This document shows positions 15,787 to 25,062 of a stretch of 64,000 nucleotides of DNA, in pieces. A program made the position numbers and the translations under genes. The first letter of the stretch is position 1. Every line of letters starts with the position of its first letter. The stretch lies in contig NZ_SGIS01000029.1 of NCBI RefSeq assembly GCF_004208535.1, forward strand, positions 1 to 64,000. Direction: 5' to 3'. A model generated the notes under the pieces. The model saw nothing but the letters and a program-made list of their open reading frames with translations. It was not told where the DNA came from and searched no databases. Origin of the DNA: Sphingomonas populi. GTDB lineage: Bacteria; Pseudomonadota; Alphaproteobacteria; Sphingomonadales; Sphingomonadaceae.

Positions 15787-17178
15787 TCAGGACGCCTTCT
15801 TCTCGGGCAGGTTGGGGTCCGGGATGCACTTGCCGCTCGCCTCGTCCTTCTTGGCGACCGTGGCGAGAACCTTGCAGGCGCTGTCGATCTCATTGTCCCA
15901 GAGCGCCCAGCTCTTCTGAATTTTTGGGACGTCATAGGTCATGGCGGCGGCATCCGGGCGGGCCAATGTCGCGTTGCGTGCGACGTTCAGGGTTGCACGA
16001 GCGTCCCGCAGATAGGCATCGCCGTAGATGCGCGTCTTCTGGACCGTGACGAAACCGGACAGGCCGTCCTTGAGGATCGGCAGGAAGCCCTGGATCGCAC
16101 CGCTGAATGCCGCGATCAGGTTGCTGGCGCGGTCGAGCGTCTGCTGCGCATCAATCCGCTCGACGTCCACGCCTACCTGAAAAACCCGCAACAGCCGGGT
16201 CGTGAAACCGTACCAGCCGAGCGTCGGCTGGATCGTCCCGGCGGGATCGGTCAGCGTCAGCATCTTCACACCCTTGGCGGGGATCGTTTTCCCGTCGGGG
16301 CCTTTTTTGGGTTTCCCAGCCTCGGTTTCGACAAGGACGCCCTCATCATAGACGAGCAGCCCGGTCTCATTAGCTTGCGAAATGAGCGAAGCGGGAAGTT
16401 TGGCTCGTGTCTCAGGATTAAGGACCAGGCTTGCGCCGCGCAGCGATCTCTCGGCGTCGATAACGTGCCCTAGCAGCAATTCGGCCTGAGTGACCTGTTT
16501 CGAACTCGGCCGCGAGACGATGAGTTCCGTGCCATATTGCGCGAGCAGGGCGAGCAGGATGTGACCGCGCAACAGCCGTCCCTCGGTATCGGCATCTCCC
16601 GCCGTGATCTGCTTCGCGGCAACCGCAGACGCGGGGCCGACAGGGGCGACATAACAATCGAGAAAGCGGTTCAGCCGCCAGTCCGGACCGGGTTCCATGC
16701 CGGTACCGGGATTTCCGGGTCGGGACGTAGCGGTCCGGTCCGGTGCGGGGTAGGGATCTGGGCCGCGCATGATCGCATAGGGCAGGTTCGCACCGTAATC
16801 CTGCTCATAGGTCTTCTCGCCCGGCTTCGTATTCGGGTCCACATATTCCACGCTCGGCATCATACCATCGGCGATAATCGCGGTGGCGGTGACGATGAAC
16901 TTTGCGGGCGTTTGCCGCAGGATTTCATCGCGGCTTGGCAGCGGCTTCGCCGGATAAAGTATCTTGCCGTCGCGCTCGAGAGCATGGTGCGCCGTCCAGT
17001 CGTCAAGCGCGACGCCGGTAAGCGCATGGGGTGAGTAAAATCCCGCAGTCAGCAGACACTCCTGGAACGAATTTCGATCCACGCCGGGAGGCGCCACGGC
17101 AATACCGCTGGAAAGGGTCGTGCAGCCGCCCAGAAGCATCGTGACGCAACACAGGATTCCACGACCTCTCTCCCACAT
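15787..17178 (-). CDS. Large predicted lipoprotein
   Basis: A 463-residue lipoprotein: signal segment MWERGRGILCCVTMLLGGC with lipobox LLGGC. The mature domain is long, mostly helical at the C-terminus, with an Ala-rich LDRASNLIAAFSGAIQGF helix and a charged KSWALWDNEIDSACKVLATVAKKDE tail. No known family is apparent. It is the first gene of the operon that ends with the patatin-like phospholipase. Genes with this order (lipoprotein, small exported protein, membrane phospholipase) are not a known system to me. Confidence 0.6.
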   Translation of the reverse strand: MWERGRGILCCVTMLLGGCTTLSSGIAVAPPGVDRNSFQECLLTAGFYSPHALTGVALDDWTAHHALERDGKILYPAKPLPSRDEILRQTPAKFIVTATAIIADGMMPSVEYVDPNTKPGEKTYEQDYGANLPYAIMRGPDPYPAPDRTATSRPGNPGTGMEPGPDWRLNRFLDCYVAPVGPASAVAAKQITAGDADTEGRLLRGHILLALLAQYGTELIVSRPSSKQVTQAELLLGHVIDAERSLRGASLVLNPETRAKLPASLISQANETGLLVYDEGVLVETEAGKPKKGPDGKTIPAKGVKMLTLTDPAGTIQPTLGWYGFTTRLLRVFQVGVDVERIDAQQTLDRASNLIAAFSGAIQGFLPILKDGLSGFVTVQKTRIYGDAYLRDARATLNVARNATLARPDAAAMTYDVPKIQKSWALWDNEIDSACKVLATVAKKDEASGKCIPDPNLPEKKAS

Positions 17179-17344
17179 ACCCGCAGCCCCCTGCCGAACG
17201 CCCCGTCACCAGCCTAGTAGCACGACTTGTGAAATGCGTAAATTATTCGAATCAATAATTCCCGACGCGAGTATGTTGTTTGGTATGCTTGATGGCAAGG
17301 CGTATTACTCGATAATCACCCACATCTTTGAAATCGGTTGCATT

Positions 17345-18160
17345 ATAGTTACTTGCCGTACCACGCGAACGGTTCACGGTAGTCACGCTCGATCCGCCAT
17401 CTCATTTTCGTCACGTTTATGAGTTCCTGGAGTGTCATCGTTTCCGGCAGTGTGGAGAGCCAGTATTTGAGCGGTTCCTTGTCGCCTTCGAGCCATTCGA
17501 CAATGAACCATTCCTCGGCGCGGGGCCGAGGGAGATGATAGTCTCTGGAGGCGACGCGCAGACGCACGGCAGCAAAACGTGATGCCCGGTCGACATTGAT
17601 CCCCTCGCGCTAGGTGATCGTCTTCCACGCCTCGGCCGGCAAGCTCACGGCCAGCGCCTTCGCGGACAGCGGTTTGTGATCCTTGCTTCGCTGCATCAGC
17701 CTGGGCGGCCGCCCTCTCCCGGTCCATGTCCTGGGTGGCAGCGGCCCTTCGCCGGGACGCCAGGCACTGACCTCGGATGGACGCCAACCGAATAAACCAG
17801 CCCGAGATCGCTCAAGTGCCAGCGAAACTCGCCATCCGCGCCGTAACCGGCATCGGCAAGGACAACGCCCACCAGCGTCTGGGCCGCGAGTACAACGCGG
17901 ATCTGATCAATCGCAATTTGCGGCTTGGTCTGGAATACGACCTGGTCGGGTATCTTCGCCTTTTCCCGCGCTCGGGATCGTCCAGCCAGATCTCCGGAAG
18001 TAAAGCCGCCAGGCAGCCGGCAGGCTGGCGCCCTCGTTCGCGACGGCTGGAGCCATTGGCACCGGTCGGCGCGGTTCATTCCGAGCACAATCGGTTCGCA
18101 CCGGTTGACCTATGGTCGCTGCGATGGTGTAATAGCACACCGCGAGGACGGAATGCGCAC
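17345..18160 (-). pseudogene. IS701-type DDE transposase remnant
   Basis: Minus-strand fragments of one transposase spread over at least two frames. LPAAWRLYFRRSGW and KIPDQVVFQTKPQIAIDQIR lie at the 5' side, then VLADAGYGADGEFRWHLSDLGLVYSVGV around the catalytic Asp, and MRWRIERDYRE near 17365-17400 with the catalytic Glu region. The order matches IS701-family transposases, but frameshifts separate the parts and the protein breaks off immediately after RDYRE. Both ends are missing. It marks an old insertion next to the methyltransferase locus; the 166 bases between it and the lipoprotein gene are AT-rich and contain no gene. Confidence 0.7.
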
Positions 18161-18252
18161 GCACGATGAGACGACCAAGATTAGCCGATCGCGTCGCGCG
18201 GCGCCCCGCCCGCTGGCACGCGCGTCAACTTCGTCGACGAACCGACCGTAGC

Positions 18253-19488
18253 ATGCTCGTTGAGAAAGAGACTGCCGCAGGCCAGCCTGCGGATCAACCC
18301 CGATTCCTGGCGGTTGATTTCTTCTGCGGCGCGGGGGGGACCACTCGCGGCTTAATCGACGCTGGCGGATACGTCATCGCTGGTGTGGACAAGGAAACTA
18401 AGTGCCGACGCACCTACGTAGAGAACAATCGCAATTTGTATTGGGATTTGGAACCCCCTCGGTTCTTAGAACGGGACATCTTTGCGAAAAGCGCTGAGTA
18501 TCCTGCGGGAGAACAGGCCGAACTCGCAGACGAACTTCGTGAGATGATCAGCGAGGCGCGCCTCGCATTCCCGGGCGTCCCGCTGCTTTTCGCCATCTGC
18601 GCGCCCTGCCAGCCGTTCACTACACTCTCATCAAAAAAGAAGTTGAGCGATGGCCGCACGGCCAAGCGAGGCCGTGACAGCAACCTGCTTCGCGCCGCGC
18701 TCGAGTTCGTCAAGGAGCACAAACCTGAGTTCGTGCTGTCCGAGAACGTCGCTGGCATTCAAGACGAGCGCTTTGGCGGAATATGGGAGGATTTCAGGAA
18801 CGGGCTGCGCGAGCTGGACTTTGCCACAGGTTCTGAAACCGTATGCGTTTCGCAATTTGGCGTCGCTCAGAGGCGCAAGCGGTCTATCTTGGTCGCCGCC
18901 GCGCGCGGAAGCGTCCGCAAAGACCGCCTAGACGGTCTTCTTCAGTTAGACATGCTGATTCCCACCTCGGACAGCGCGGCCACCCCATTAACGGTGGAAC
19001 AGGCCATCAAGCATCTGCCAGCGCTCCGCGCCGGTGACCACGATCCCGCCATCCCGAACCACCGTACGCGCTCGCTCACGGATCTGAACATCAAGCGTAT
19101 CAGCTCCGCCAAACCGGGTGAGAGCAACCGCTACCTCGAAGACACCGAGCACGGCGATCTTAGCCTCGCCTGTCACCGCCGCGTCAACGCGCGCTTGAAA
19201 ACTCGTGGCTTCAACGACGTGTACACCCGCATGCGCCCAGATGGTCCGTCGCCGACCATCACGACGAAATGCCACAGCATATCTAACGGCCGTTTCGGGC
19301 ACTACGACACCTCCCAGAACCGGGGGATTTCGCTTCGCGAAGCCGCCGCGCTGCAGTCCTTCCCCGATTGCTACGTCTTCCATCCGGTCGAGCAGATCGA
19401 AGCTGTCGCACGCATGATCGGCAACGCGGTTCCGCCGCGCCTTGCGCAGTTCTTCGCGACGTATCTCGTCCAATCCGTTCAAAGCTGA
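18253..19488 (+). CDS. C5-cytosine DNA methyltransferase
   Basis: A 411-residue DNA (cytosine-5) methyltransferase using S-adenosylmethionine. All key motifs are intact: motif I DFFCGAGG (22-29), motif IV APCQPF with the catalytic Cys119, motif VI SENV (Glu164), motif VIII QRRKR (about 206-210), and C-terminal motif IX/X with IGNAVPP. The target-recognition region is ~100 residues with no obvious similarity. The frame is open back to an ATG at 18166; I prefer the ATG at 18253 because it begins close to motif I. No restriction endonuclease gene is adjacent. Instead it converges on a receiver-domain/GHKL-ATPase gene pair, so it may mark self DNA for that pair. Confidence 0.9.
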   Translation: MLVEKETAAGQPADQPRFLAVDFFCGAGGTTRGLIDAGGYVIAGVDKETKCRRTYVENNRNLYWDLEPPRFLERDIFAKSAEYPAGEQAELADELREMISEARLAFPGVPLLFAICAPCQPFTTLSSKKKLSDGRTAKRGRDSNLLRAALEFVKEHKPEFVLSENVAGIQDERFGGIWEDFRNGLRELDFATGSETVCVSQFGVAQRRKRSILVAAARGSVRKDRLDGLLQLDMLIPTSDSAATPLTVEQAIKHLPALRAGDHDPAIPNHRTRSLTDLNIKRISSAKPGESNRYLEDTEHGDLSLACHRRVNARLKTRGFNDVYTRMRPDGPSPTITTKCHSISNGRFGHYDTSQNRGISLREAAALQSFPDCYVFHPVEQIEAVARMIGNAVPPRLAQFFATYLVQSVQS

Positions 19489-19620
19489 GATCGACAGGGC
19501 GGCAAAACGCGGACTACCACCTGCTTTCGATCCAACACGTCAAACATCCCACCTCAATCGACTGGCTCACTCAAGTTTTGGAACTGAGAGGCGGAGTTCT
19601 TACTCGCTACATTACGGCTG

Positions 19621-19644
19621 TAATCACGTAATCATGTAATCACG
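19621..19644 (+). repeat. Three tandem 8-bp repeats in convergent intergenic region
   Basis: TAATCACG, TAATCATG, TAATCACG in direct tandem, between the methyltransferase stop and the receiver-domain gene stop. Short and AT-rich compared with the surroundings. No terminator hairpin was found with it. Significance unknown. Confidence 0.5.
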
Positions 19645-19755
19645 GTGATCGCGTTGCACGCGAGAGCCACCTCTCGTCCATGGTCACGGCTCGTATCGCC
19701 TTGGCATTTAGGGCCAGTTCACGAGGAATGATGGCTCACCCCAAGAAACGAAATC

Positions 19756-21627
19756 TCAGGCGGCTGCGCGATCGCCTTTTGCACCATCCTCGGTGCCTTC
19801 ATCCGCGGGTTTGCCAAACCGTGCGTAATCCACCCCGATCCGGGATTGATGGCTGCTGAGCAGATGGAGAAAACGAGCAGCATATTGCGGCCGCAGCTGG
19901 CTTACAGCGAAGACCTTTCGTTCCTCGATCGCAAGGACACCAGCCGCCTTCCCCATTTCCTTGAATACGAAACCGTGCCGCTGCCAAGGCTTTCCGCCCT
20001 CAATGCGCTGAGGCTCGAGCATCCAGGTGATGGGTCTGGGCTGCCGCATCTTGGCGTGTGTGGCACGGAGGAAGTGCTGCTTGCCGGCCGTCGACGCGAA
20101 CACCTGCGTGCCGCGTTCCGCCTCGGGAAGCGACTGCTTCGCCGTGCTCGGTTCGAGCTTCAGCAAGGTCACAGGCTGAAACGGATGCAGGGCCGCATGC
20201 CAGCTAAAACCGTCCGACGACATGCGCGGGACCATGTCACACGCGGGTGTGACGCACATCCACCATTCTTTCCCATCCTCCGAGCATAATACCGTCCCGG
20301 TGGTCATGTGGCCTCCGCGGAAGACATCGGACGACAGGTACTCGTTGAGGGCGTGAAGAACTTCACTTCCGATGTCATGCTTGTCATTGAACTTCAATCC
20401 GGCCTCGCGCGCGGCAGCCTCGACGACCTCAATCTCGGTCCCATTGGAGATGTCTCCCATAGCCTCCACGGAAAGCCGTGCCGCGACGCGTCCGAATTTC
20501 ATGATCCGAGAATTCGGATCCTCAAGCTGCAGCTGGATCGAACCTTCTATGGACTCCGCCAAGCGAGCGTTCAGCGACGCGACAAGACTGTCGACCGCAA
20601 CCTTCTCGCCGTTCCCGTACTCCCGAAGCATGTGAAACATCCAACCCGCCTTCAGGAGGTTGGATGGCATCAACGTGCTATCGAACGCATATGAGCGGTG
20701 CTCTAACTCGTTCTGGAGCTCCGAAACCAAAAGCTGCAGCACGCTCGGCTTCCACGCAACAAGCGCCTTGTCCAAGCACTCGAGGATGCCCGCCTCGTCG
20801 GCCATCGGCTCCTGTGCCTTCTTCATCATACAGACGAATACACTACCGGCGTTCAGGTACGGCGGACTACCTTCCGCCTCACCCTCAATCGCGCGCGGTT
20901 CGCCAGCATCTTCGGGCGCCCCGTGGGCGCGCAACGCGCGGCGATGGATCATCGCCTCCAGCACGCGCTGAGTCGATGCGCGGGGTACGCCATGATCGTT
21001 GAACAGACCCAACTGCAGCTTCTGCTCGCCAGAGACCCCCTTGATCCCGCCCAACACGTATTGGCGCAGCATCTCATCGGTGATCAGTTCGACACGGCCG
21101 TCTGGATCCAATTTGCCAATCAGCTCATCGGGGTCGCGATCGGAACCGAGATCCACTCCGTCTAGCCAGGCTTCCTTCTCCCGCCAGCCGCTCCGCAGCC
21201 TGACCGCGGCACGCGTCCAGACCTCCATCAGATCATCTCGAGTGTAGATGATCACCAGATTGAAGTGAGGGCTGGTAGAGAGCCCATGAAGAAGACGAAC
21301 GGCATCTTCACTGTCGTTGGGATCCGCGCGCTTAAGGTTCCAGTCCAGGACGACAAGGTCGCTCTTGCGGATCTTGTCGATGAAATCGGTGTCCACGCTG
21401 TCGACAGAGTTCTCGATGTCGCAGACGATGCGATTCTTGTGCATGAGGGCATAAAGGCGGCGCGCTTCGTCGACGTCCGGAAAGTCCGCTCGCACAGCCG
21501 CGGGATCGTTGGCCACCAGCAGGTCGTTGTAACTGGGGAAGCTGTCGTCGATCAGGATCGCCGATTGAACCGCGCGCTTCCTCAGGGTCTCGACGACTGC
21601 CTCATCGTAGGTCGTGGGATCAGCCAT
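19756..21627 (-). CDS. Receiver-domain protein with large uncharacterised C-terminal region
   Basis: A 623-residue protein. The first ~170 residues look like a response-regulator receiver domain: acidic pair Asp27/Asp28 in AILIDDSFP, phosphoacceptor candidate Asp95 in LVVLDWNLK, and a Thr at 129 in LVIIYTR. The remaining ~450 residues have no DNA-binding motif I recognise. They include a distinctive VTPACDMVP segment around 460 and end in a charged tail. It starts 8 bases inside the upstream GHKL-ATPase gene, so the two are translationally coupled and probably form a sensor/effector pair. By position it could be the effector that acts on unmodified DNA or on the infected cell; this is inference. 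Confidence 0.65.
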   Translation of the reverse strand: MADPTTYDEAVVETLRKRAVQSAILIDDSFPSYNDLLVANDPAAVRADFPDVDEARRLYALMHKNRIVCDIENSVDSVDTDFIDKIRKSDLVVLDWNLKRADPNDSEDAVRLLHGLSTSPHFNLVIIYTRDDLMEVWTRAAVRLRSGWREKEAWLDGVDLGSDRDPDELIGKLDPDGRVELITDEMLRQYVLGGIKGVSGEQKLQLGLFNDHGVPRASTQRVLEAMIHRRALRAHGAPEDAGEPRAIEGEAEGSPPYLNAGSVFVCMMKKAQEPMADEAGILECLDKALVAWKPSVLQLLVSELQNELEHRSYAFDSTLMPSNLLKAGWMFHMLREYGNGEKVAVDSLVASLNARLAESIEGSIQLQLEDPNSRIMKFGRVAARLSVEAMGDISNGTEIEVVEAAAREAGLKFNDKHDIGSEVLHALNEYLSSDVFRGGHMTTGTVLCSEDGKEWWMCVTPACDMVPRMSSDGFSWHAALHPFQPVTLLKLEPSTAKQSLPEAERGTQVFASTAGKQHFLRATHAKMRQPRPITWMLEPQRIEGGKPWQRHGFVFKEMGKAAGVLAIEERKVFAVSQLRPQYAARFLHLLSSHQSRIGVDYARFGKPADEGTEDGAKGDRAAA

Positions 21628-24544
21628 GCGTCATGCCTCTGAACTCGATGATAAAGTTGGCACCTGGGAGGACCTTGAGATCATCGGTACCGGCGTAGCG
21701 AATCGTGTGGTGTGAAACTGCGAGGTTCAGTTTGCACAGATGCAGTCCCACGCCCCTCCCGTTTGTCCGCCTGGTGAAGAACAGATCGAAGAGGTTGTCG
21801 ACATCGTCCGGATCGACGCCCGGCCCAGAGTCCGCGACGAAGACCTGCTCTCCAACCAGATCGAGCGTGATCCTCCGATCCTCGACGAAACGCACCCAGT
21901 AAAGCGAGTTGTTCACGAGGTTGATGAAGACCGGCAGCAATCGCGACCGCAGGTCCGTGACCTTCATCGAACGGAACGCTGGCGTCGCGAGGAACTCGAT
22001 TCGTTCGTCGTGAAGCCGCTTCCGGAAGAAGTCCCGGACAAACTCGGCGATCGACTCCCCGGTGATCGTCTCGCGCGATCGATAACCCGCGAGCCGCAAA
22101 GGCGCGAGGAACCGAAGCCTGTCAGTGATCGCGCTATGAGCCGCGAAGGCCAACCGGAACGCATCGCTCTTGCGTACGTCTTCCGGCATGCGAGTGAGGT
22201 TCCTGCGAACCTCGGCATCCATAGTGTCCAACTCGTGCCCGATAATCTCGATCGCGATCCCCATCTGGGCCAGCACGTTGAAATCGTTGACACGCCGATC
22301 GAGCTGCGTCCGCTCATTCTCGGTAACAGCCAGCGCGCCTTCCAGATCGATGTCGTCGCGCAGCTGTTCGAGCGCTCTGAGGAAAGGCTCATACCGAGCC
22401 GTGAAGTCCTCCTCGAGCTGCGCGGATACAGCATCGAGCCCGTTGAGGACGGACGCCAACCGGACCCCACGATCAAGATCCTGGAGCAGCGGGCTAGCGC
22501 GGAGATAATATTGCTTGAAGTCCGCCTCAGCCTGCGACCGCCATTTCTCCCGCAAGTCCGAGATCTGGCTATCGATCGTCTTGCGGAACCTATCGACCCT
22601 CGCGCTCAGGCGCGACTGGTTGCTCTGCAATCTACGATTGGCGACCTCTTCGGGGGCCTCCACCCTCATCGTTTCGATCGCGGTGGACAGATCGCCACCG
22701 ACCGAATCGATCGCCGCCCGCAGCGCGCGATAATCGTCCCGATACCGACGATATGCGACCTCCTGGTCCCCGAGCTTTGCCGGGACCTGAGGAATCCTGA
22801 GCCTATCACTTTCGTCACGGATAGCGTCGAGTGCTTCCGATACGAGGGCGACCTCTCCGGCATCCTCCTCGCTAACCGCAGCCGTCAGACGTTGGCGCAG
22901 TTCGGAGGTTCTGGCCACCGCCGTCCGGACCGGCTCGGTATTCTCACGCAGGAAGGTCCTGAAGGTCGAAGCCCGGACGCGCGATGCCTTTTTGGCCGCA
23001 TCCATCGCCGACCTGTTGCGCTCCTTGATTTCAGGCAGCTCTCCCACGCGAAAGTCGGAGTCCGATCCGAAGTAGCGCTTACCCACCGTCACGAGTAAAT
23101 CCTCAACGAGGATCCTGAGTTCGCGGAAAGCCCGATTGTCAACGAGGCCTTCCCGCCCTGCCTTATCCCGCAAATTTGGATTTTCGCCGCGGGTGAAGGC
23201 GGTGCGACCGAAGCTCCGCCGATGCGCCCAGAAATAGCGTCCCGCATGCCGGGATCGACGTTCTTCAATGCCGTACAGATCAGCTTCCGGATTTCCGTAT
23301 GGCATGATCCGCAGGTTGTCGCGGTAGACGTAGACCCCGCCGTAGTCTTCGGCTTTTGACAGCAACGTCGCGTGCACAGCTTTGCCCTGCGTAGTGGCAT
23401 CCGCATCCTGCTCGAACGTTCCGATGCAGAATAGAAATGGCCCTAAACGTTCGCGGCCCGCTCGCGGCGGGGGGCGACGCGGCACGTGCGTGATCTCGCC
23501 GCGGTCCTTGCCGAACACCCGCAACTTGCCCCGAAACACTCCAAGCTCGTCAAAGCCCCCCTCGACGGAGTGCTCCAGCGACCGGAATTCCTCAAGCCCG
23601 AAGACGTCCGCCGCGCGGACGATGGATCTGCGCCGCCCGCCCTGATGGACGATGACGTCGTAATCGAAGGCCTCTCTGGTCTCGGCGTAAGGATCGGTGA
23701 AGCCCGTGAGCGTCTTGACGAGATCGAGCCGGACCGCTTCGACCTCGGGGTCGTCGTCCGCGGCAGAGGTTTCGACCTGCACCGCAAGTTCGCGGTGCAC
23801 GTCCAGCAGCAGGATCGCAGTTCCACTCTCCCGCGTTCCTACAAAGACCTGCCAGTCCTGAAGATGACGCTCCGTGGGAAGAGCGTTCGCCGATGAACGT
23901 ATCCGCTCGGACGTCGTCTCGGATAGGCCCGCGGTGCGCTCGTATTCATCGAAGCGTGACCAAGCCGCGACCAGGCGATCGCGTCGTGGATCATCTTTCG
24001 CCGGACTGACATTTGACGTCAGCGTCTCGCGCATCGCAGGCAATGCGCTGAGGATCGTTTCCTTTGAGGGAAAGGATTCCACTGCAACCGCGATGTCATC
24101 GAGTGCGAGGTAAGGGTTTTCGAAGAGTCGCCAATCGACCATCACCGCCGCAAAGTCGCTGCCGGTCCGCTTCGAAAGGATTAGGGTCACGGGAGCGAGG
24201 AACGCAGCCGAAAGCCGACCGATGCCCTTCTCGCCTTGCCTCGGACGCGGGGCCTTCCCCCGTGGGACGTCGTCCCGATCATCGCGATCCCTGATCTTCG
24301 AGTCGGTCCCGACGACGAGCCACCGTTCGAGAAAATCCTCACGGGACATGCCTACGCCGTCATCGAAGATGGCTCCGATGGCGGGGGGACCATCGTAGAC
24401 GTGGAGCGACACAGCGTCGGCGTACGCGTCGTAAGCGTTTTTCCAGAGCTCGCTGACGGCCGTTGGACAGTCGGCGATCTGTCCACGCCCCAGATGGTCG
24501 ATCGTGCGAGCCCTGGTCTGGAAGGTCGTGCGGGAAGTTGTCAT
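21620..24544 (-). CDS. ATPase with N-terminal HSP90/MutL-like and C-terminal histidine-kinase-like GHKL domains
   Basis: A 974-residue protein. N-terminal Bergerat ATP-binding fold: N-box ELWKNAYDAYAD (Glu32-Asn36-Asp39), DDGVGMS (61-67) and the lid GEKGIGR (104-110), as in HSP90/MutL/MORC proteins. The middle (about 600-800) is rich in Arg/Glu coiled-coil segments. A second ATPase near the end has IGHELDTMDAE (an H-box-like His), LVNNSLYW (876-883), ADSGPGVDPDD (904-914) and RGVGLHLCK (about 930-938), as in sensor histidine kinases. There is no membrane segment, so it is cytoplasmic. It is coupled to a receiver-domain protein, so a phosphotransfer or conformational signalling pair is plausible. 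The ATG at 24544 follows GGCGGGA. Confidence 0.8.
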   Translation of the reverse strand: MTTSRTTFQTRARTIDHLGRGQIADCPTAVSELWKNAYDAYADAVSLHVYDGPPAIGAIFDDGVGMSREDFLERWLVVGTDSKIRDRDDRDDVPRGKAPRPRQGEKGIGRLSAAFLAPVTLILSKRTGSDFAAVMVDWRLFENPYLALDDIAVAVESFPSKETILSALPAMRETLTSNVSPAKDDPRRDRLVAAWSRFDEYERTAGLSETTSERIRSSANALPTERHLQDWQVFVGTRESGTAILLLDVHRELAVQVETSAADDDPEVEAVRLDLVKTLTGFTDPYAETREAFDYDVIVHQGGRRRSIVRAADVFGLEEFRSLEHSVEGGFDELGVFRGKLRVFGKDRGEITHVPRRPPPRAGRERLGPFLFCIGTFEQDADATTQGKAVHATLLSKAEDYGGVYVYRDNLRIMPYGNPEADLYGIEERRSRHAGRYFWAHRRSFGRTAFTRGENPNLRDKAGREGLVDNRAFRELRILVEDLLVTVGKRYFGSDSDFRVGELPEIKERNRSAMDAAKKASRVRASTFRTFLRENTEPVRTAVARTSELRQRLTAAVSEEDAGEVALVSEALDAIRDESDRLRIPQVPAKLGDQEVAYRRYRDDYRALRAAIDSVGGDLSTAIETMRVEAPEEVANRRLQSNQSRLSARVDRFRKTIDSQISDLREKWRSQAEADFKQYYLRASPLLQDLDRGVRLASVLNGLDAVSAQLEEDFTARYEPFLRALEQLRDDIDLEGALAVTENERTQLDRRVNDFNVLAQMGIAIEIIGHELDTMDAEVRRNLTRMPEDVRKSDAFRLAFAAHSAITDRLRFLAPLRLAGYRSRETITGESIAEFVRDFFRKRLHDERIEFLATPAFRSMKVTDLRSRLLPVFINLVNNSLYWVRFVEDRRITLDLVGEQVFVADSGPGVDPDDVDNLFDLFFTRRTNGRGVGLHLCKLNLAVSHHTIRYAGTDDLKVLPGANFIIEFRGMTHG

Positions 24545-25003
24545 TCCCGCCGCGGCGCGTAAAACGTTCCTATATCGTCCCCCGTCACGTACGCACCCAA
24601 ACCCGATCAACCATCCGCCCAAGACCTTATGTCGCCAGGGCCAACCTGCGGTCAACCATAGGCATATCTCAAACCGAAGCCAGCGGCATAAGGTAGACCT
24701 CATCAAAATCGTGCTAAATAGATTTAGAAGCGCACACTGGCGTCCGATTACGATGAACGGCGCCCGCCCAGAATCATTTGACGACCCAGTCTTTCGGTCG
24801 GCCAGGCCTATCCAAGTATGAAGGGACGCTGCGGTCCACGGCACGCTCATCGCCTGCATCAAGGGTGCGTAGCTGTAGTCCAGAGGCGCCACAACGAATG
24901 ACCGGAACCTGCTGTTTGGCGCCCGAAAGCGGACCATCCGCTTTCCACCCGAATGGTTCTTAAAAGCAGTCGGTCCGCCCACCACCCGATTCATCGATAA
25001 TCA
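24545..25003. other. Intergenic region between divergent ATPase and Fic genes
   Basis: About 460 bases with no gene I can support. Lower GC than the flanks around 24690-24730 suggests the ATPase promoter. A minus-strand open frame extends through it but lacks recognisable protein features and a ribosome-binding site, so it is probably non-coding or old insertion-sequence debris. Confidence 0.4.
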
Positions 25004-25049
25004 CCTTTCTATAAATCAAATACCGGCCTAAAGTTGATTGATAGAAAGG
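25004..25049. promoter_or_regulatory. Long inverted repeat upstream of fic (putative operator)
   Basis: Arms CCTTTCTATAAATC (25004-25017) and GATTGATAGAAAGG (25036-25049) pair with one mismatch across an 18-base spacer, ending 13 bases before the Fic ATG. The right arm also provides the AAAGG ribosome-binding site. The position suggests control of fic transcription or translation by a dimeric regulator or by RNA folding. Confidence 0.5.
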
Positions 25050-25062
25050 CACCTTATTGATC

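Noticed and set aside
19621..19644. Three TAATCAYG repeats as iterons or an operator
   Set aside because: Too few and too short, located between convergent gene ends rather than at a promoter or rep gene.
24545..24994. N-terminal extension of the GHKL ATPase to 24994
   Set aside because: The extra 150 residues lack conservation features and a ribosome-binding site; the ATG at 24544 places the N-box where HSP90/MutL-like proteins have it.
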